64,000 nucleotides of DNA from NCBI GenBank assembly GCA_964036045.1, contig OZ038385.1, positions 33,177,129 to 33,241,128 on the forward strand, read 5' to 3'. Below, one piece after another: positions 11,783 through 23,806 of the stretch (position 1 is its first letter; each line of letters begins with the position of its first letter). The stretch comes from Eutreptiella sp. 'Long Island Sound 2002'. Its lineage: Eukaryota; Euglenozoa; Euglenophyceae; Eutreptiales; Eutreptiaceae. The notes beneath the pieces were generated by a model. That model ran no database searches, had not been told where the DNA came from, and worked only from the letters and a program-made list of their open reading frames with translations. Both the position numbers and the translations under genes were made by a program.

Positions 11783-14700
11783 GGGGGTAAATAATTCACG
11801 GAGGGGTAAAATGATTCACGGAGGGGGGTAAACAATTCACGGAGGGGTGAAATAATTCACGGAGGGGGGTAAACAATTCACGGAGGGGTAAAATAATTCA
11901 CGGAGGGGGGTAAATAATTCACGGAGGGGTCAAATAATTCACCGAGGGGGGTAAACAATTCACGGAGGGGTAAAATAATTCACGGAGGGGGGTAAACAAT
12001 TCACGGAGGGGCAAAATAATTCACGGAGGGGGGTAAACAATTCACGGAGGGGTAAAAAAATTCACGGAGGGGGGTAAATAATTCACGGAGGGCTAAAATA
12101 ATTCACGGAGGGGCGTAAATAATTCACGGAGGCGTCAAATAATTCTCGGAGGGGGGTAAACAATTCACGGAGGGGTAAAATAATTCACAGAGGGGGGTAA
12201 ACAATTCACGGAGGGGTAAAATAATTCACGGAGGGGGGTAAACAATTCACGGAGGGGTAAAATAATTCACGGAGGGGTAAAATAATTCACGGAGGGGGGT
12301 AAAGGATTCACGGAGGGGTAAAATAATTCACGGAGGGGGGTAAACAATTCACGGAGGGGTCAAATAATTCGCGGAGGGGGGTAAACAATTCACGGAGGGG
12401 TAAAATAATTCACAGAGGGGGGTAAACAATTCACGGAGGGGTAAAATAATTCACGGAGGGGGGTAAACAATTCACGGAGGGGTAAAATAATTCACGGAGT
12501 GGTAAAATAATTCACGGAGGGGGGTAAATAATTCACGGAGGGGTAAAATAATTCACGAAGGGGGGTAAACAATTCACGGAGGGGTCAAATAATTCACGGA
12601 GGGGGGTAAACAATTCACGGAGGGGTCAAATAATTCACGGAGGGGGGTAAAAAATTCACGGAGGGGTAAAATAATTCACGGAGGGGGGTAAATAATTCAC
12701 AGAGGGGTCAAACAATTCACGGAGGGGGGTAAACAATTCACGGAGGGTTAAAATAATTCACGGAGGGATGAAATGATTCACGGAGGGGTCAAATAATTCA
12801 CGGAGGGGGGTAAATAATTCACGGAGGGGTAAAATAATTCACGGAGGAGGGTAAACAATTCACAGAGGGGTAAAATAATTCACGGAGGGGGGTAAATAAT
12901 TCACGGAGGGGTCAAAGAATTCACGGAGGGGGGTAAATAATTCACGGAGGGGTGAAAGAATTCACGGAGGGGGGTAAACAATTCACGGAGGGGTGAAATA
13001 ATTCACGGAGGGGGGTAAATAATTCACGGAGGGGTGAAATAATTCACGGAGGGGGGTAAACAATTCACGGAGGGGTGAAATAATTCACGGAGGGGGGTAA
13101 ATAATTCACGGAGGGGTGAAAAAGTTCACGGAGGGGGGTAAACAATTCACGGAGGGGTGAAATAATTCACGGAGGGGGGTAGATAATTCACGGAGGGGTA
13201 AAATAATTCACGGAGGGGGGTAAATAATTCACGGAGGGGTAAGAAAATTCACGGAGGGGGGTAAATAATTCACGGAGGGGGGTAAATAATTCACGGAGGG
13301 GGGTAAATAATTCACGGAGGGGTAAAATAATTCACGGAGGGGGGTAAACAATTCACGGAGGGGTCAAATAATTCACGGAGGGGGGTAAATGATTCACGGA
13401 GGGGTGAAATAATTCACGGAGGGGGGTAAACAATTCACGCAGGGGTAAAATAATTCACGGAGGGGGGTAAATAATTCACGGAGGGGTAAAATAATTCACG
13501 GAGGGGGGTAAATAATTCACGGAGGGGTGAAATAATTCACGGAGGGGGGTAAACAATTCACAGAGGGGTCAAATGATTCACGGAGGGGGGTAAATAATTC
13601 ACGGAGGGGTCAAATAATTCACGGAGGGGGGTAAATAATTCACGGAGGGGTGAAATAATTCACGGAGGGGGGTAAATAATTCACGGAGGGGTAAAATAAT
13701 TCACGGAGGGGGGTAAATAATTCACGGAGGGGTAAAATAATTCACGGAGGGGGGTAAATAAATCACGGAGGGGTAAAATAATTCACGGAGGGGGGTAAAT
13801 AATTCACGGAGGGGTAAAATAATTCACGGAGGGGGGTAAAATAATTCACGGAGGGGTAAAATAATTCACGGAGGGGGGTAAATAATTAGCGGAGGGGTAA
13901 AATAATTCACGGAGGGGGGTAAATAATTCACGGAGGGGTAAAATAATTCACGGAGGGGGGTAAACAATTCACGGAGGGGTGAAATAATTCACAGAGGGGG
14001 GTAAATAATTCACGGAGGGGTTAAATAATTCACGGAGGGGGGTAAATAATTCACGGAGTGGTAAAATAATTCACGGAGGGGGGTAAATAATTCACGGAGG
14101 GGTAAAATAATTCACGGAGGGGGGTAAATAATTCACGGAGGGGTCAAATAATTCACGGAGGGGGGTAAACAATTCACGGAGGGGTAAAATAATTCACAGA
14201 GGGGGGTAAATAATTCACAGAGGGGTCAAATAATTCACGGAGGGGGGTAAACAATTCACGGAGGGGTAAAATAATTCACGGAGGGGTGAAATATTTCACG
14301 GAGGGGTCAAATAATTCACGGAGGGGGGTAAATAATTCACGGAGGGGTGAAATAATTCACGGAGGGGGGTAAATAATTCACGGAGGGGTAAAATAATTCA
14401 CGGAGGGGGGTAAATAATTCACGGAGGGGTAAAATAATTCACGGAGGGGGGTAAATAATTCACGGAGGGGTAAAATAATTCACGGAGGGGGGTAAATAAT
14501 TCACGGAGGGGTAAAATAATTCACGGAGGGGGGTAAACAATTCACGGAGGGGTAAAATAATTCACGGAGGGGGGTAAATAATTCACGGAGGGGTAAAATA
14601 ATTCACGGAGGGGGGTAAATAATTCACAGAGGGGTAAAATAATTCACGGAGGGGGGTAAATAATTCACGGAGGGGTAAAATAATTCGCGGAGGGGGGTAA

Positions 14701-16885
14701 ATAATTCACGGAGGGGTGAAATAATTCACGGAGGGGGGTAAACAATTCACGGAGGGGTAAAATAATTCACGGAGGGGGGTGAACAATTCACGGAGGGGTA
14801 AAATAATTCACGGAGGGGGGTAAACAATTCACGGGGGGATCGAATAATTCACGGAGGGGGGTAAATAATTCACGGAGGGGTCAAATAATTCACGGAGGGG
14901 GGTAAATAATTCACGGAGGGGTAAAATAATTCACGGAGGGGGGTAAATAATTCACGGAGGGGTAAAATAATTCACGGAGGGGGGTAAATAATTCACGGAG
15001 GGGTAAAATAATTCACGGAGGGGGGTAAACAATTTACGGAGGGGTCAAATCATTCACGGAGGGGGGTAAATAATTCACGGAGGGGTGAAATAATTCACGG
15101 AGGGGGGGTAAATAATTCACGGAGGGGTAAAATAATTCACGGAGGGGGGTAAATAATTCACGGAGGGGTCAAATAATTCACGGAGGGGGGTAAACAATTC
15201 ACGGAGGGGTAAAATAATTCACGGAGGGGGGTAAATAATTCACAGAGGGGTCAAATAATTCACGGAAGGGGGTAAACAATTCACGGAGGGGTAAAATAAT
15301 TCACGGAGGGGTGAAATATTTCACGGAGGGGTAAAATAATTCACGGAGGGGTGTAAATAATTCACGGAGGGGGGTAAATAATTCACGGAGGGGTCAAATC
15401 ATTCACGGAGGGGGGTAAATAATTCACGGAGGGGTAAAATAATTCACGGAGGGGGGTAAACAATTCACGGAGGGGTAAAATAATTCACGGAGGGGGGTAA
15501 ATAATTCACGGAGGGGTAAAATAATTCACGGAGGGGGGTAAATAATTCACGGAGGGGTAAAATAATTCACGGAGGGGGGTAACCAATTCACGGAGGGGTG
15601 AAATAATTCACGGAGGGGGGTAAATAATTCACGGAGGGGTAAAATAATTCACGGAGGGGGGTAAACAATTCACGGAGGGGTAAAAAAATTCACGGAGGGG
15701 GGTAAACAATTCACGGAGGGGTGAAATAATTCACGGAGGGGGGTAAATAATTCACGGAGGGGTAAAATAATTCACGGAGGGGGGTAAATAATTCACGGAG
15801 GGGTGAAATAATTCACGGAGGGGGGTAAACAATTCACGGAGGGGTAAAATAATTCACGGAGGGGGGTAAATAATTCACAGAGGGGTCAAGCAATTTACGG
15901 AGGGGGGTAAACAATTCACGGAGGGGTAAAATAATTCACGGAGGGGGGTAAATAATTCACAGAGGGGTCAAGCAATTTACGGAGGGGGGTAAACAATTCA
16001 CGGAGGGGTAAAATAATTCACGGAGGGGTGAAATATTTCACGGAGGGGTCAAATAATTCACGGAGGGGGGTAAATGATTCACGGAGGGGTGAAATAATTC
16101 ACGGAGGGGGGTAAACAATTCACGGAGGGGTAAAATAATTCACGGAGGGGGGTAAATAAGTCACGGAGGGGTAAAATAATTCACGGAGGGGGGTAAATAA
16201 TTCACGGAGGGGTAAAATAATTCACGGAGGGGGGTAAATAATTCACGGAGGGGTAAAATAATTCACGGAGGGGGGTAAACAATTCACGGAGGGGTAAAAT
16301 AATTCACGGAGGGGGGTAAATAATTCACGGAGGGGTAAAATAATTCACGGAGGGGGGTAAATAATTCACGGGGGGGTAAAATAATTCACGGAGGGGGGTA
16401 AACAATTCACGGAGGGGTGAAATAATTCACGGAGGGGGGTAAATAATTCACGGAGGGGTGAAATAATTCACGGAGGGGGGTAAACAATTCACGGAGGGGT
16501 AAAATAATTCACGGAGGGGGGTAAACAATTCACGGAGGGGTAAAATAATTCACGGAGGGGGGTAAACAATTCACGGGGGGATCAAATAATTCACGGAGGG
16601 GGGTAAATAATTCACGGAGGGGTAAAATAATTCACGGAGGGGGGTACATAATTCACGGAGGGGTCAAATAATTCACGGAGGGGGGTAAAAAATTCACGGA
16701 GGGGTAAAATAATTCACGGAGGGGGGTAAATAATTCACGGAGGGGTAAAATAATTCACGGAGGGGGGTAAATAATTCACGGAGGGGTAAAATAATTCACG
16801 GAGGAGGGTAAATAATTCACGGAGGGGTAAAACAATTCACGGAGGTGGGTAAATAATTCACGGAGGGGTAAAATAATTCACGGAG
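11779..16885. repeat. 5.1-kb G-rich minisatellite, dimeric about 41-bp unit
   Basis: Two monomers alternate almost without fail: one with five to six G then 'gtaaacaattcac' or 'gtaaataattcac', and a second with four G then 'taaaataattcac', 'tcaaata' or 'tgaaata'. Together they give a dimer of about 41 bp and roughly 120 copies. Stops in every frame on both strands exclude coding. The plus strand carries a regular series of G4/G6 runs every 20 bases. A rare variant ('gtgaaatatttcac') appears at about 14287, 15312 and 16028 in similar surroundings, showing that blocks of several hundred bases were duplicated inside the array. Confidence 0.97.
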
Positions 16886-17112
16886 GGGCCACGCGTAGCC
16901 CTTGCGGCTGTGGGGGTGTCCCAGTGCCGTGGGTGGCTAGGGGGGGGGGGGTCGGTCCTAACCCCTTCCTATCTCTTAGCAGCAGCAGGCAAGTCACGGA
17001 GGGGCCACGCATAGCCCTTGCGGCTGTGGGGGTGTCCCAGTGCCGTGGGTGGCTAGGGGGGGGGGGGGGTCGGTCCTAACCCCTTCCTATCTCTTAGCAG
17101 CAGCAGGCAAGT
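16886..17112. repeat. two 113-bp direct repeats at the satellite edge
   Basis: Two nearly identical copies (from 16886 and 16999) of a segment running from 'ggccacgc' through a G-run and 'tcggtcctaacc' to 'cagcagcaggcaagt'. The second copy is joined by the satellite phrase 'tcacggagggg', so the duplication took a satellite end with it. Confidence 0.9.
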
Positions 17113-17735
17113 AAGCAGGCAGTACCGGGGGTCATAACCCCGGGGTAACAGCAGCCGGGACTCAACGTGAGTCCTCTTAACCATCAACAACCCCAAATTC
17201 CGCCGGGGCTTAACTCCCGAACGAAACGGTATTTGGGGCCCCCGTGGGCCTTATAAGCCCGCGGAGTGTGCTGAGGCGTGGCTACCAGCACTTAAAGTCT
17301 CGCCTGCCATACCCATTGCTGGGCTCGCCTCAGCACGGCCGGTCGGGTCCGGCTCTGGGGGGTGCGCAAGAAACTAGCCCCGGGACAAGGGCCTTTTACC
17401 CGGTTAAGCATTAATTACAGCAGTAAGCACTATTTATTACGTTAGATGTTTACTAAGCGCATGCTTTTACCCCGCAGACATGCCCCTTCCAGTGGTGCGC
17501 TCACCTTTGGGGCTGCCGTTGGGGGGTCCGGGGCTTTCACCCGGACCTCCGGCCCTCCCTGGCTGTTGGCCGGAGGCGTACATTATACAATACTGTGGTT
17601 CTTTCAGTAACGTACCTACATTACTTGATACATACACATCTGGGGCCTGGGCGGGATGGCGCCCTTCCTTGGTTCCAAACAAATTCGTCTCCGGGGGGCC
17701 TCCCCTTGACCCATACACATCACATAGGTAACAGG
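17113..17735. other. GC-rich spacer, no supported gene
   Basis: Contains short inverted motifs around 'ggggtcataaccccgggg' (17129-17146) and GC-rich stretches. No coding frame with recognisable features. Frames open on both strands at 17467-17731 mirror each other and look like composition artefacts. Confidence 0.5.
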
Positions 17736-18110
17736 AGCTCCTGGAGGGGCTGGCGCCCCCCCTGGTAGGTCACTGGGGGGCCACCCCTTATTTCATGCAC
17801 CGCAATTCCAAAGAAGCTCCTGGGGGGGCTGGCGCCCCCCCTGGTCGGTCACTGGGGGGCCACCCCTGATTTCATGCACCGCAGTTCCGAAGAAGCTCCT
17901 AGGGGGGTTGGTACCCCCCCCGGTAGGTCACTGGGGGGCCACCCCTTATTTCATGTACCGCAGGTCCATAAAGCCCCTGGGGGGGTTGGCACCCCCCCTG
18001 GTCGATCTCTGGGGGGCCTCCCCTTATTTCATGCCACGCAGTGAATAGGAGCGCTCGGGGGGGCTGGCGCCCTCCCTGGGCGATCTCTGGGGGGCCTCCC
18101 CTTACTTCAC
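17736..18110. repeat. about 79-bp tandem repeat with GC hairpin, five copies
   Basis: Units begin near 17736, 17816, 17895, 17973 and 18051. Each contains 'ggggggctggcgcccccc' (or ttggcacc / ttggtacc variants, with the inverted arms kept) followed by 'ggtcactggggggcc' and 'tatttcatg'. In copies 3 and 4 both sides of the hairpin changed together (ggcgcc to ggtacc, ggcacc), suggesting the fold itself is maintained. Confidence 0.85.
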
Positions 18111-18651
18111 CTCTGTTCCACCCCCTGTTCCCCTTACTTCACTCTGTTCCTGTCACGTGCCAACGCACCCCAGGGGGGCCACCCCATGGTTCAGAGCTCT
18201 TCCTGGGAAGCCAGGCACCGAGGCTACAGGTAGGTGCCGTTACCCCGGCGCAGTGAGCACCGTAGCGGTAGGCGCCGGCCCTTGCCTCCGCCTCGGCGCT
18301 GACTCCCCTGTACTCCGTCGTACTCCGCTCCAGCCCCATGATGCACCTGTGCAGAACACAAGGTGGGGTGGGCTTGGCAAGGGGACGCACACGAGCCTTG
18401 GGGAGGGCTGGGTCACAGGGGGACCCGGGATACCCCCGCACACCGCCACCCCCCGGTGGAGCCCGCCCTGTGCCATCGTGACCTCCTCACGGTGGCCGGC
18501 GAGGGGTGGGGCGCGCTCCTGTGATCTGGCCGCCGCGGCTGGGCCGGGTCACCCCCAGGTTGCGTGTTAGCCCAGGGGACCCCCCCCCGGTTACCCCCCC
18601 ACACCACGGTGAGGTCACGCGCCCCTGGGCGGCAGTGGGGGAACACTGAAA
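18111..18651. other. GC-rich spacer with a motif shared with 44.4 kb
   Basis: No supported gene. Bases 18227-18275 ('aggtaggtgccgttacc' onward, including 'ggcgcagtgagcaccgt') closely match 44426-44480, in the same orientation 26 kb away. Confidence 0.5.
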
Positions 18652-18763
18652 TTACACTCACAGCACGTGCTGACACTCAAATGACACTCACAGCACGCGT
18701 CGACACTCAAATGACACTCACAGCACGCGCGAACCCTCAAATGACACTCACAGCACGCTCTCC
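18652..18763. repeat. 30-bp tandem repeat, four copies
   Basis: Four units of 'acactcacagcacg' plus a variable core and 'acactcaaatg'. The reverse strand reads as a Cys-rich frame, but that only reflects the repeat. Confidence 0.85.
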
Positions 18764-18909
18764 TGCACTCCCTATACCCCCCACACCTACACACACTAAT
18801 GTCGTTGTGGGAGAAGCCTACGGTCAATCTAACACCTACACCCTCCCAGGGTGTTGGGGGTTAACCTGTGAAGCGTGGAACAGGCTACGAGCCGAAGGCT
18901 CGTAGACAC

Positions 18910-19490
18910 TGGGCTAACTGGTGGACATACCAGGAACCACCAGCTAGCGCTTGGAAGGGAGGACCGCGAGCAGCACGTAAAAGAAAATTTGACGCACTGT
19001 GACGCAACGTGAGTACGTGTCGTTCATGGCGAAGTCGTTCTTCATCTTCTTCTGTGCTTCCCCATTTGTTTGATGTGATCTGCGCCCTTTTCGCTGGGCG
19101 AAAAATTGTGCTGTCGAAGACAGCGAAGTGCACCAATCACCCTGCCCTACACCACCTGAAACGTTCACATGCAGGCACGGTTTCGGGCTGAGGAACCTAA
19201 CCACCCTCGCCGTATTATACGGGTCTTCGAGTGGAAAATAATACGCTGTCCCGAAACAGGTCCTTCCAAGCAAGCAAGCTTAAGGAACTCCGCCCGTTCT
19301 CTTATAGAACGTAGGGCGGAGCCCCAGGGTAACCTAAACAAGGGTTTACCGAGCGCACCGCGCGTGGCCTACCCTTTAATGCGTCATGTGCATGCACAGG
19401 AGCCACAATCTCAAGACTCTACCAGGGGGTGGCCCCTCCTGGGCTTACTCACCTTACCTACCGCTGCAAGCGAAAGGAGAGCAAACATGC
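18910..19490 (+). repeat. LTR-like segment, related to the 60.4-61.0 kb copy (solo LTR candidate)
   Basis: Reads colinearly with the reverse complement of about 60400-60998. Shared landmarks in order: 'ggctaac.gg.ggac', 'gtgatc.gcgccc', 'gtgcaccaatcaccctg', 'gaggaacc.a.cca', 'cgtattatacg', 'aataca.gctgtcc', 'agcaag', a hairpin around 'gttctctta.agaacgta', 'gggtaacctaaacaagg', 'gtggcctaccctttaatgc' and 'ctcctgggct'. Both copies begin with TG at the outer edge. No pol gene adjoins this copy, so it is best read as a solo or truncated LTR. Identity is visibly only moderate, so the two insertions are old. A non-LTR dispersed repeat remains possible. Confidence 0.65.
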
Positions 19491-20587
19491 ACGCATATTT
19501 TCCCCAACCCACCATTTTCCTGAAGTGAAGTTCGTGTGTCTCTGTGGGGGGGGGGGGGTACTGCACTTTTATCCCCATTTTCCTGAAGTGAACTTCCTGT
19601 GTGTCTGGGGGGGGGGGGCTGCACTTTTATTATTCGAAACGGAGGGGGGGGGGGGTTACTATACCCAGGGTCCCTCACTTTCCCCCATGTTCCACATTTT
19701 CCCATTTTCCACTTGTTGCCACTAGGAGAAAAGCCTGATGGGGGGCCCACCAGCAAAACTGACCCTGTTGTTATTTACATACCTAGTTCATGCCTACAGT
19801 CATGGTCTGCAAAGGAAGCAAGGTGCAGAATTGGGCAAGAGAAAAAGGGGGGGGGGGCAAGTCTGATATGGGGGGCAAGGCACAAGTCTGATCTTGGGGG
19901 GGGGGGGGGCAAAGGTCTATCATGGGGGGCTTGGGGGGTTGGGGGTTGGTGGGGATGGTCCATAAAAGTCTGAAGTCTGAAGTTTGATAGCCCATTGGGT
20001 TACTATACCCATAGCTGGGATAGCAACACCCTTTCCATATGATTTGTTCACAACAGGGTGACAGTGCACCACACAGGTGGCACCATCTCCAGCCTCCTAG
20101 CCTCTCTAGGATCCTTGGAAAGCGCACCAATCTTGCAGGTGTGGACATCCCATATTAGTCATTGATCCACAACACCACATATCATTTAATGTGATTTCAC
20201 AATATGTGTAACATATGGTCAAGTGTGTGTGACTAGACCACATTTTTTTATAACCCCAACAACTACACGGTTGACACTCCACGTCAACCTGGGACCCCCT
20301 AGGCTCCTTTTGAGTCTGCAAAGCCTCAACAAAGTATTGAGCAACTGCAGCATGAGCATATTGCTGCCCCAGCACATGTTCTTCGAATGCACCAGAAGTC
20401 ACTCCGGTTCCATGACAAACATGGCACTAAAAATGCATCATGAGGCTTCCACAAAGATGTTTGTGCCAAATAATGTTTTGATGGGCAAATGTGTCACGCA
20501 TCACCACCGCCAATATCACAGGTTCTATACACCACTACAAGCTTTCATTGAGCCATGAAAAAAAATTTTCACACCTGCCAAATGAAC
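19491..20587. other. G-run-rich spacer, left flank of the split-repeat element
   Basis: Two copies of 'ccattttcctgaagtgaa' (19509, 19575) each followed by a G-run. A minus-strand frame at 20106-20402 has a Cys-rich, fairly protein-like composition ('EEHVLGQQYAHAAVAQYF') and could be a host exon, but shows no known motif. The last bases before the element are 'ccaaatgaac'. Confidence 0.4.
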
Positions 20588-20652
20588 TTTGCCAAGGGGG
20601 TAGGAACACACTGCACCAAAACAGGACGAATCATGTAACTCAGACTGGGTGT
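20588..20652 (-). repeat. split direct repeat B, outer copy (element 3' end)
   Basis: 65 bases starting 'tttgccaagggggtagg' on the plus strand and ending 'cagactgggtgt'; two mismatches to 21096-21160. Flanked outside by 'aatgaac'. Confidence 0.92.
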
Positions 20653-21037
20653 GCCAGACACCGACAGTGCCATAGGGGACAGCGCTGCCCATAGTGTCGC
20701 ACTCACCAGGGCCCGGAGGCGATAGTGACCGACATCTCCCCCCTAGGCGGGGGAAGACCAAACCAGACAAGCAGACGAATCCCGAACCCCCCGTGGGTGG
20801 GTGGGCGGGCAGACATACACTGTCAGGCAACTGTACAACCCCTGCTCGGGACATGAACCTGGACTGGGGGTTGGCTTGTCGACATGCACAATCTCCGGAA
20901 CCCCCGGGACCCGCCCAACCCAGCTCGATGGAGCAACACAACCTGCCATAGGCACCCATCATGCTGCCGACTCAGCCCCCCCCCCCCCCGGAACCCGGCC
21001 AGCCCCCAACAGTCCCCCCCGTGGGAGGGTGGGTGGG

Positions 21038-21160
21038 CGGACAGAAAACTGCCTGAGAATGAAAAGGCAAACAATTGTTTGAGCACAAACAAGGGTTTGC
21101 CAAGGGGGTAGGAACACACTGCACCAACACAGGACAAATCATGTAACTCAGACTGGGTGT
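21038..21160 (-). repeat. internal fused A and B split direct repeats
   Basis: A copy 21038-21097 ('cggacagaaaactgcctgag' to 'caagggtt') overlaps by two T with B copy 21096-21160. This joined unit is the template for the predicted circle junction, and its junction 'aagggtttgcc' is exactly what the two outer ends give when joined. Confidence 0.92.
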
Positions 21161-21399
21161 ACTACTCTCTAGATCGGCCAAGCGAGAAAACTGCCACGGC
21201 GCAGAGGCGTAGTACATCCCCAGAGGCATACCACACACAGGAACCCAAGCAATGCGCCCAAACAAAGCTCATATCCAACAAGGAAGGGGACCAACCCCCC
21301 CCCCCTCCGCATCCATGCACGCATCAAATGCCCAAAGCAGGCCCGGCAAAATTCAATCCAAAGATAAAGAAGCCGCCTCCTCCGTCGCGTCCACGGTGG

Positions 21400-21470
21400 G
21401 CATCGAACCTACGCCCTCCGGGACGAGACCCCCGTGCACTTCCAGTATGCTACAATATCCATGTGAAACC
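21400..21470 (-). repeat. tRNA-like segment (pol III A and B boxes)
   Basis: On the minus strand 'tagcatactgg' resembles an A box and 'gtaggttcgatgcccacc' a B box, about 40 bases apart. The acceptor ends do not pair, so it is not a functional tRNA. A degenerate partner of its first half lies at 21628-21655. It lies in the 3' non-coding part of the split-repeat element. Confidence 0.5.
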
Positions 21471-22079
21471 CATACCAAAACCACCAGCCCCAGGTCGCAG
21501 GCATACCGTCGGTAGGCGAACGACACGCTCCGACCCCGCACCAAGAACAACAACTGTTCATGGGGCTGCCTGCGCCCTCGCCTCCACGGTTCGCGACGGC
21601 TCGCGAGGACGAGCGCACTGCGCGGCCGGGCCCCCGTGCACTTTCAGGTATGCTCCTTCCCCAGCACAGACCCCAACCAAAATAATCCTCCTAGATGGTA
21701 CCCAAGTATTTATCGACTACAACACAAGAGCTACCCATAGCGGGCCGCCACAAGCCACTCGCTCCGGGCAGCGAACCCCCGCTCCCCGCCGCCGGGGCCG
21801 TGGATGATACCATTGTACTATACCGACGATACACAGCACCTGCCACGCAAAACATTCGGCACGCTCCCGCATCACAGAAACATCCATGGGGATATCTCCA
21901 AGTTCAATCCTATCCCCCCCCTGGCGCCTTTCCAGCAAACCCCGCAGGCACCACCACACCGCCTCAGACTCATTGCCTTGGCACAAGCACACGACCCCAC
22001 GGAACTCGACCTTACCAGGATGACGCGGTAGCTGCTCATACACAAGCCACGCCGTGCGCTCAGCCCTGATACGACCCCC

Positions 22080-22285
22080 CCTGAACCCCCCCTGGAGCCT
22101 CGACATCGGGTCCGCGGGCTGGAAACCCGACGGCACCCACAGAACCCGCACCACAGAAAGGAACAAACAAGGCGTCACGCCAAACCACGCAAGACCGTCT
22201 GCTGGGCACCCAGGACACTCTTGGCCCTCACCTGCAAAAGCTGGGCAATAGCCACCTCCGAATCACTCACCAAGGTCACCGTCGT
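22080..22285 (-). CDS. RNase H domain, C-terminal half (split-repeat element)
   Basis: Continues the RNase H begun at 24396-24791. 'VTLVSDSEVAIAQL' carries the third catalytic Asp, and 'LWVPSGFQPADPMSRL' is the typical 'P-A-D-x-x-S-R' end of retroelement RNase H. A TGA after 'VLRGLA' and a frame change near 22165 interrupt it. Removing the 22290-24395 insertion with one ATAT joins the two halves in frame. The whole domain would degrade the RNA of the RNA-DNA hybrid after reverse transcription. Confidence 0.7.
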
Positions 22286-22298
22286 ATATTCCTTTGGC

Positions 22299-22885
22299 TA
22301 CCATCTGTACGTTTCTGGCCGGAGGCGCGCTTTTGTGGCCCACGGTGTTACACGTAAGGTTTTGAAAACGCGTAGAGCACGCACAACGCGTACAACACGT
22401 ACAGACCAAGTAACACGCACAGAACGCTTAGCACGCCGGACACGTGCCTCCAGAGGCACGTGCAGAATTGGAATACCGGACCGCGCAGAACGCGCAGAAC
22501 GCGCAGCACGTCGCTTTGCACACGGGCTCACATCGAGGAGGGGCCGCGTCCTCACAGTTGGGTATCCAGCCTACGCGGTTGTCCCCCAGGGTTCGCACTG
22601 GTCCCATGGGTAGGGATAGCAGAGGCTCCGCCTCCATGATCGTCTCGTTCAAGCCCCCCATTCCACCACACTACTCCTCATCCTCCCCGTCCTCCTCGTC
22701 CTCCTCATCCTCCTCGTCCTCCTCGCCTTCCTCGTCCTCCTCGCCTTCCTCGTCCTCCTCGCCTTCCTCGTCCTCCTCATCCTCCTCGTCCTCCTCGTCC
22801 TCCTCGTCCTCCTTATCCTCCTCGTCCTCCCCATCCTCTTCGTCCTCCTCATGGTCCTCCTCCCACACCTCCTCGTCCTCCTCGT
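22299..22885. other. insertion left part: acidic GAG/GAC repeat and intron-like repeat block
   Basis: 22676-22860 is a near-perfect TCC/TCG triplet array (GAGGAC on the minus strand) just beyond the acidic gene's TAG; it may be its extension if the stop is recent. 22360-22520 repeats 'cgcagaacgcg', also seen in the third intron and at 23860-23960 and 24100-24200. Confidence 0.6.
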
Positions 22886-23806
22886 CTACCTCCATGTCCC
22901 GTGCGCCTTGCACACCTCCATCGCCATGTCCCATGCGGCCATGCGGGCAACCTCCAGGTGGGTGCTGTGGGGGGCGCGTTGGGCGAGGGAGGGCTCGTCC
23001 TCGTCCTTCACACTGGCAGCATCACTGCCCTCCTCGTCCTCCTCCTCCTCCGCCTCCTCTGCCTCCTCCGGCTCCTCTTCCGACTCCTCTTCCGACTCGT
23101 CCTCATCCGAACTCTCCGTGGTTCCCTCATCTTGGATCCACGTCCACAGCCGGTCGCGCGGAATCTGTAGAACATGCAGAACATGCAAGACACATGGAGG
23201 CAACCCCAGAGGCAATACCAGAGGAAGAACGCAGAGCGCCGAGAACGCGCAAAACGCATAACACACAACCAGAGGCAGATCCAGAGGCAACGGAAAAGGG
23301 AACGGATAAAACGCGCAGAACGCATAAAACACCTTTTTGTATTTCAAGTAGCCATCCTTCTTGTTGCGGACGTCCTGCACCACATGTGGCGCACGTGGCT
23401 TGCCCTTCGGGGCCTTGACCTGTGAAAGGGTGCATCAGGCGGTAGGGGACAACAGGCAGCGCAAAATAGTGGTCACATGAACCGCAAACCCGTGAACGTG
23501 GTACACCTGATACGTTGTGAGGTTCGTCAACCAAAATTCTTGCTCCTGCTTGTCCTTGGCCCCTTTCTTCTTCCGATTGACCCATCCGGCATGCCACCCC
23601 GCTGCGACACAAGGGGGTGAGGAGGACAGCGGTGCAAAGCGAGAAGCGAGACGAAAACGGAGACACACACACATACTCGTGGCTTGTTTAATTTGAAAGA
23701 CAACGAAGGCGTCGTGCTTCAGTTTCTCCGGATGCTTCAACTGTCCCAGCTTCCCACCCTTCCGCAACCATTGAGAATGTGTGGCGGGGTACAGGGGTGC
23801 AGGCAT
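22886..23806 (-). CDS. four-exon gene with acidic C-terminus inside the insertion
   Basis: Exons 23806-23677, 23601-23507, 23419-23333 and 23164-22886, about 196 residues. Introns of 75, 87 and 168 bases all begin GT (GTATGT, GTGTAC, GTGTTT) and end CAG. Phases agree at every junction, and the open frame holds across all four exons. N-terminal half is basic and aromatic ('PAPLYPATHSQWLRKGGK', 'WVNRKKKGAKDKQEQEFW', 'RNKKDGYLKYKK'); the last exon is strongly acidic (Asp/Glu/Ser-rich) and ends in TAG. An acceptor-like 'gtgcag' six bases before the ATG suggests an upstream exon; a diverged copy of the first-exon start lies near 24070-24010 ('LAPVYCATHLHWFP'). I do not recognise the protein. A basic domain plus acidic tail would suit a chromatin or nucleic-acid-binding protein, but that is only inference. 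Confidence 0.6.

Noticed and set aside
11779-16885. CRISPR-like regular repeats or telomere
   Set aside because: No unique spacers between repeats, the monomers are contiguous, and the unit is not a telomere repeat.
22444-23418. 324-codon plus-strand Ser/Pro-rich frame
   Set aside because: It is the antisense of the acidic GAG/GAC triplet tract and of the spliced gene; no independent support.
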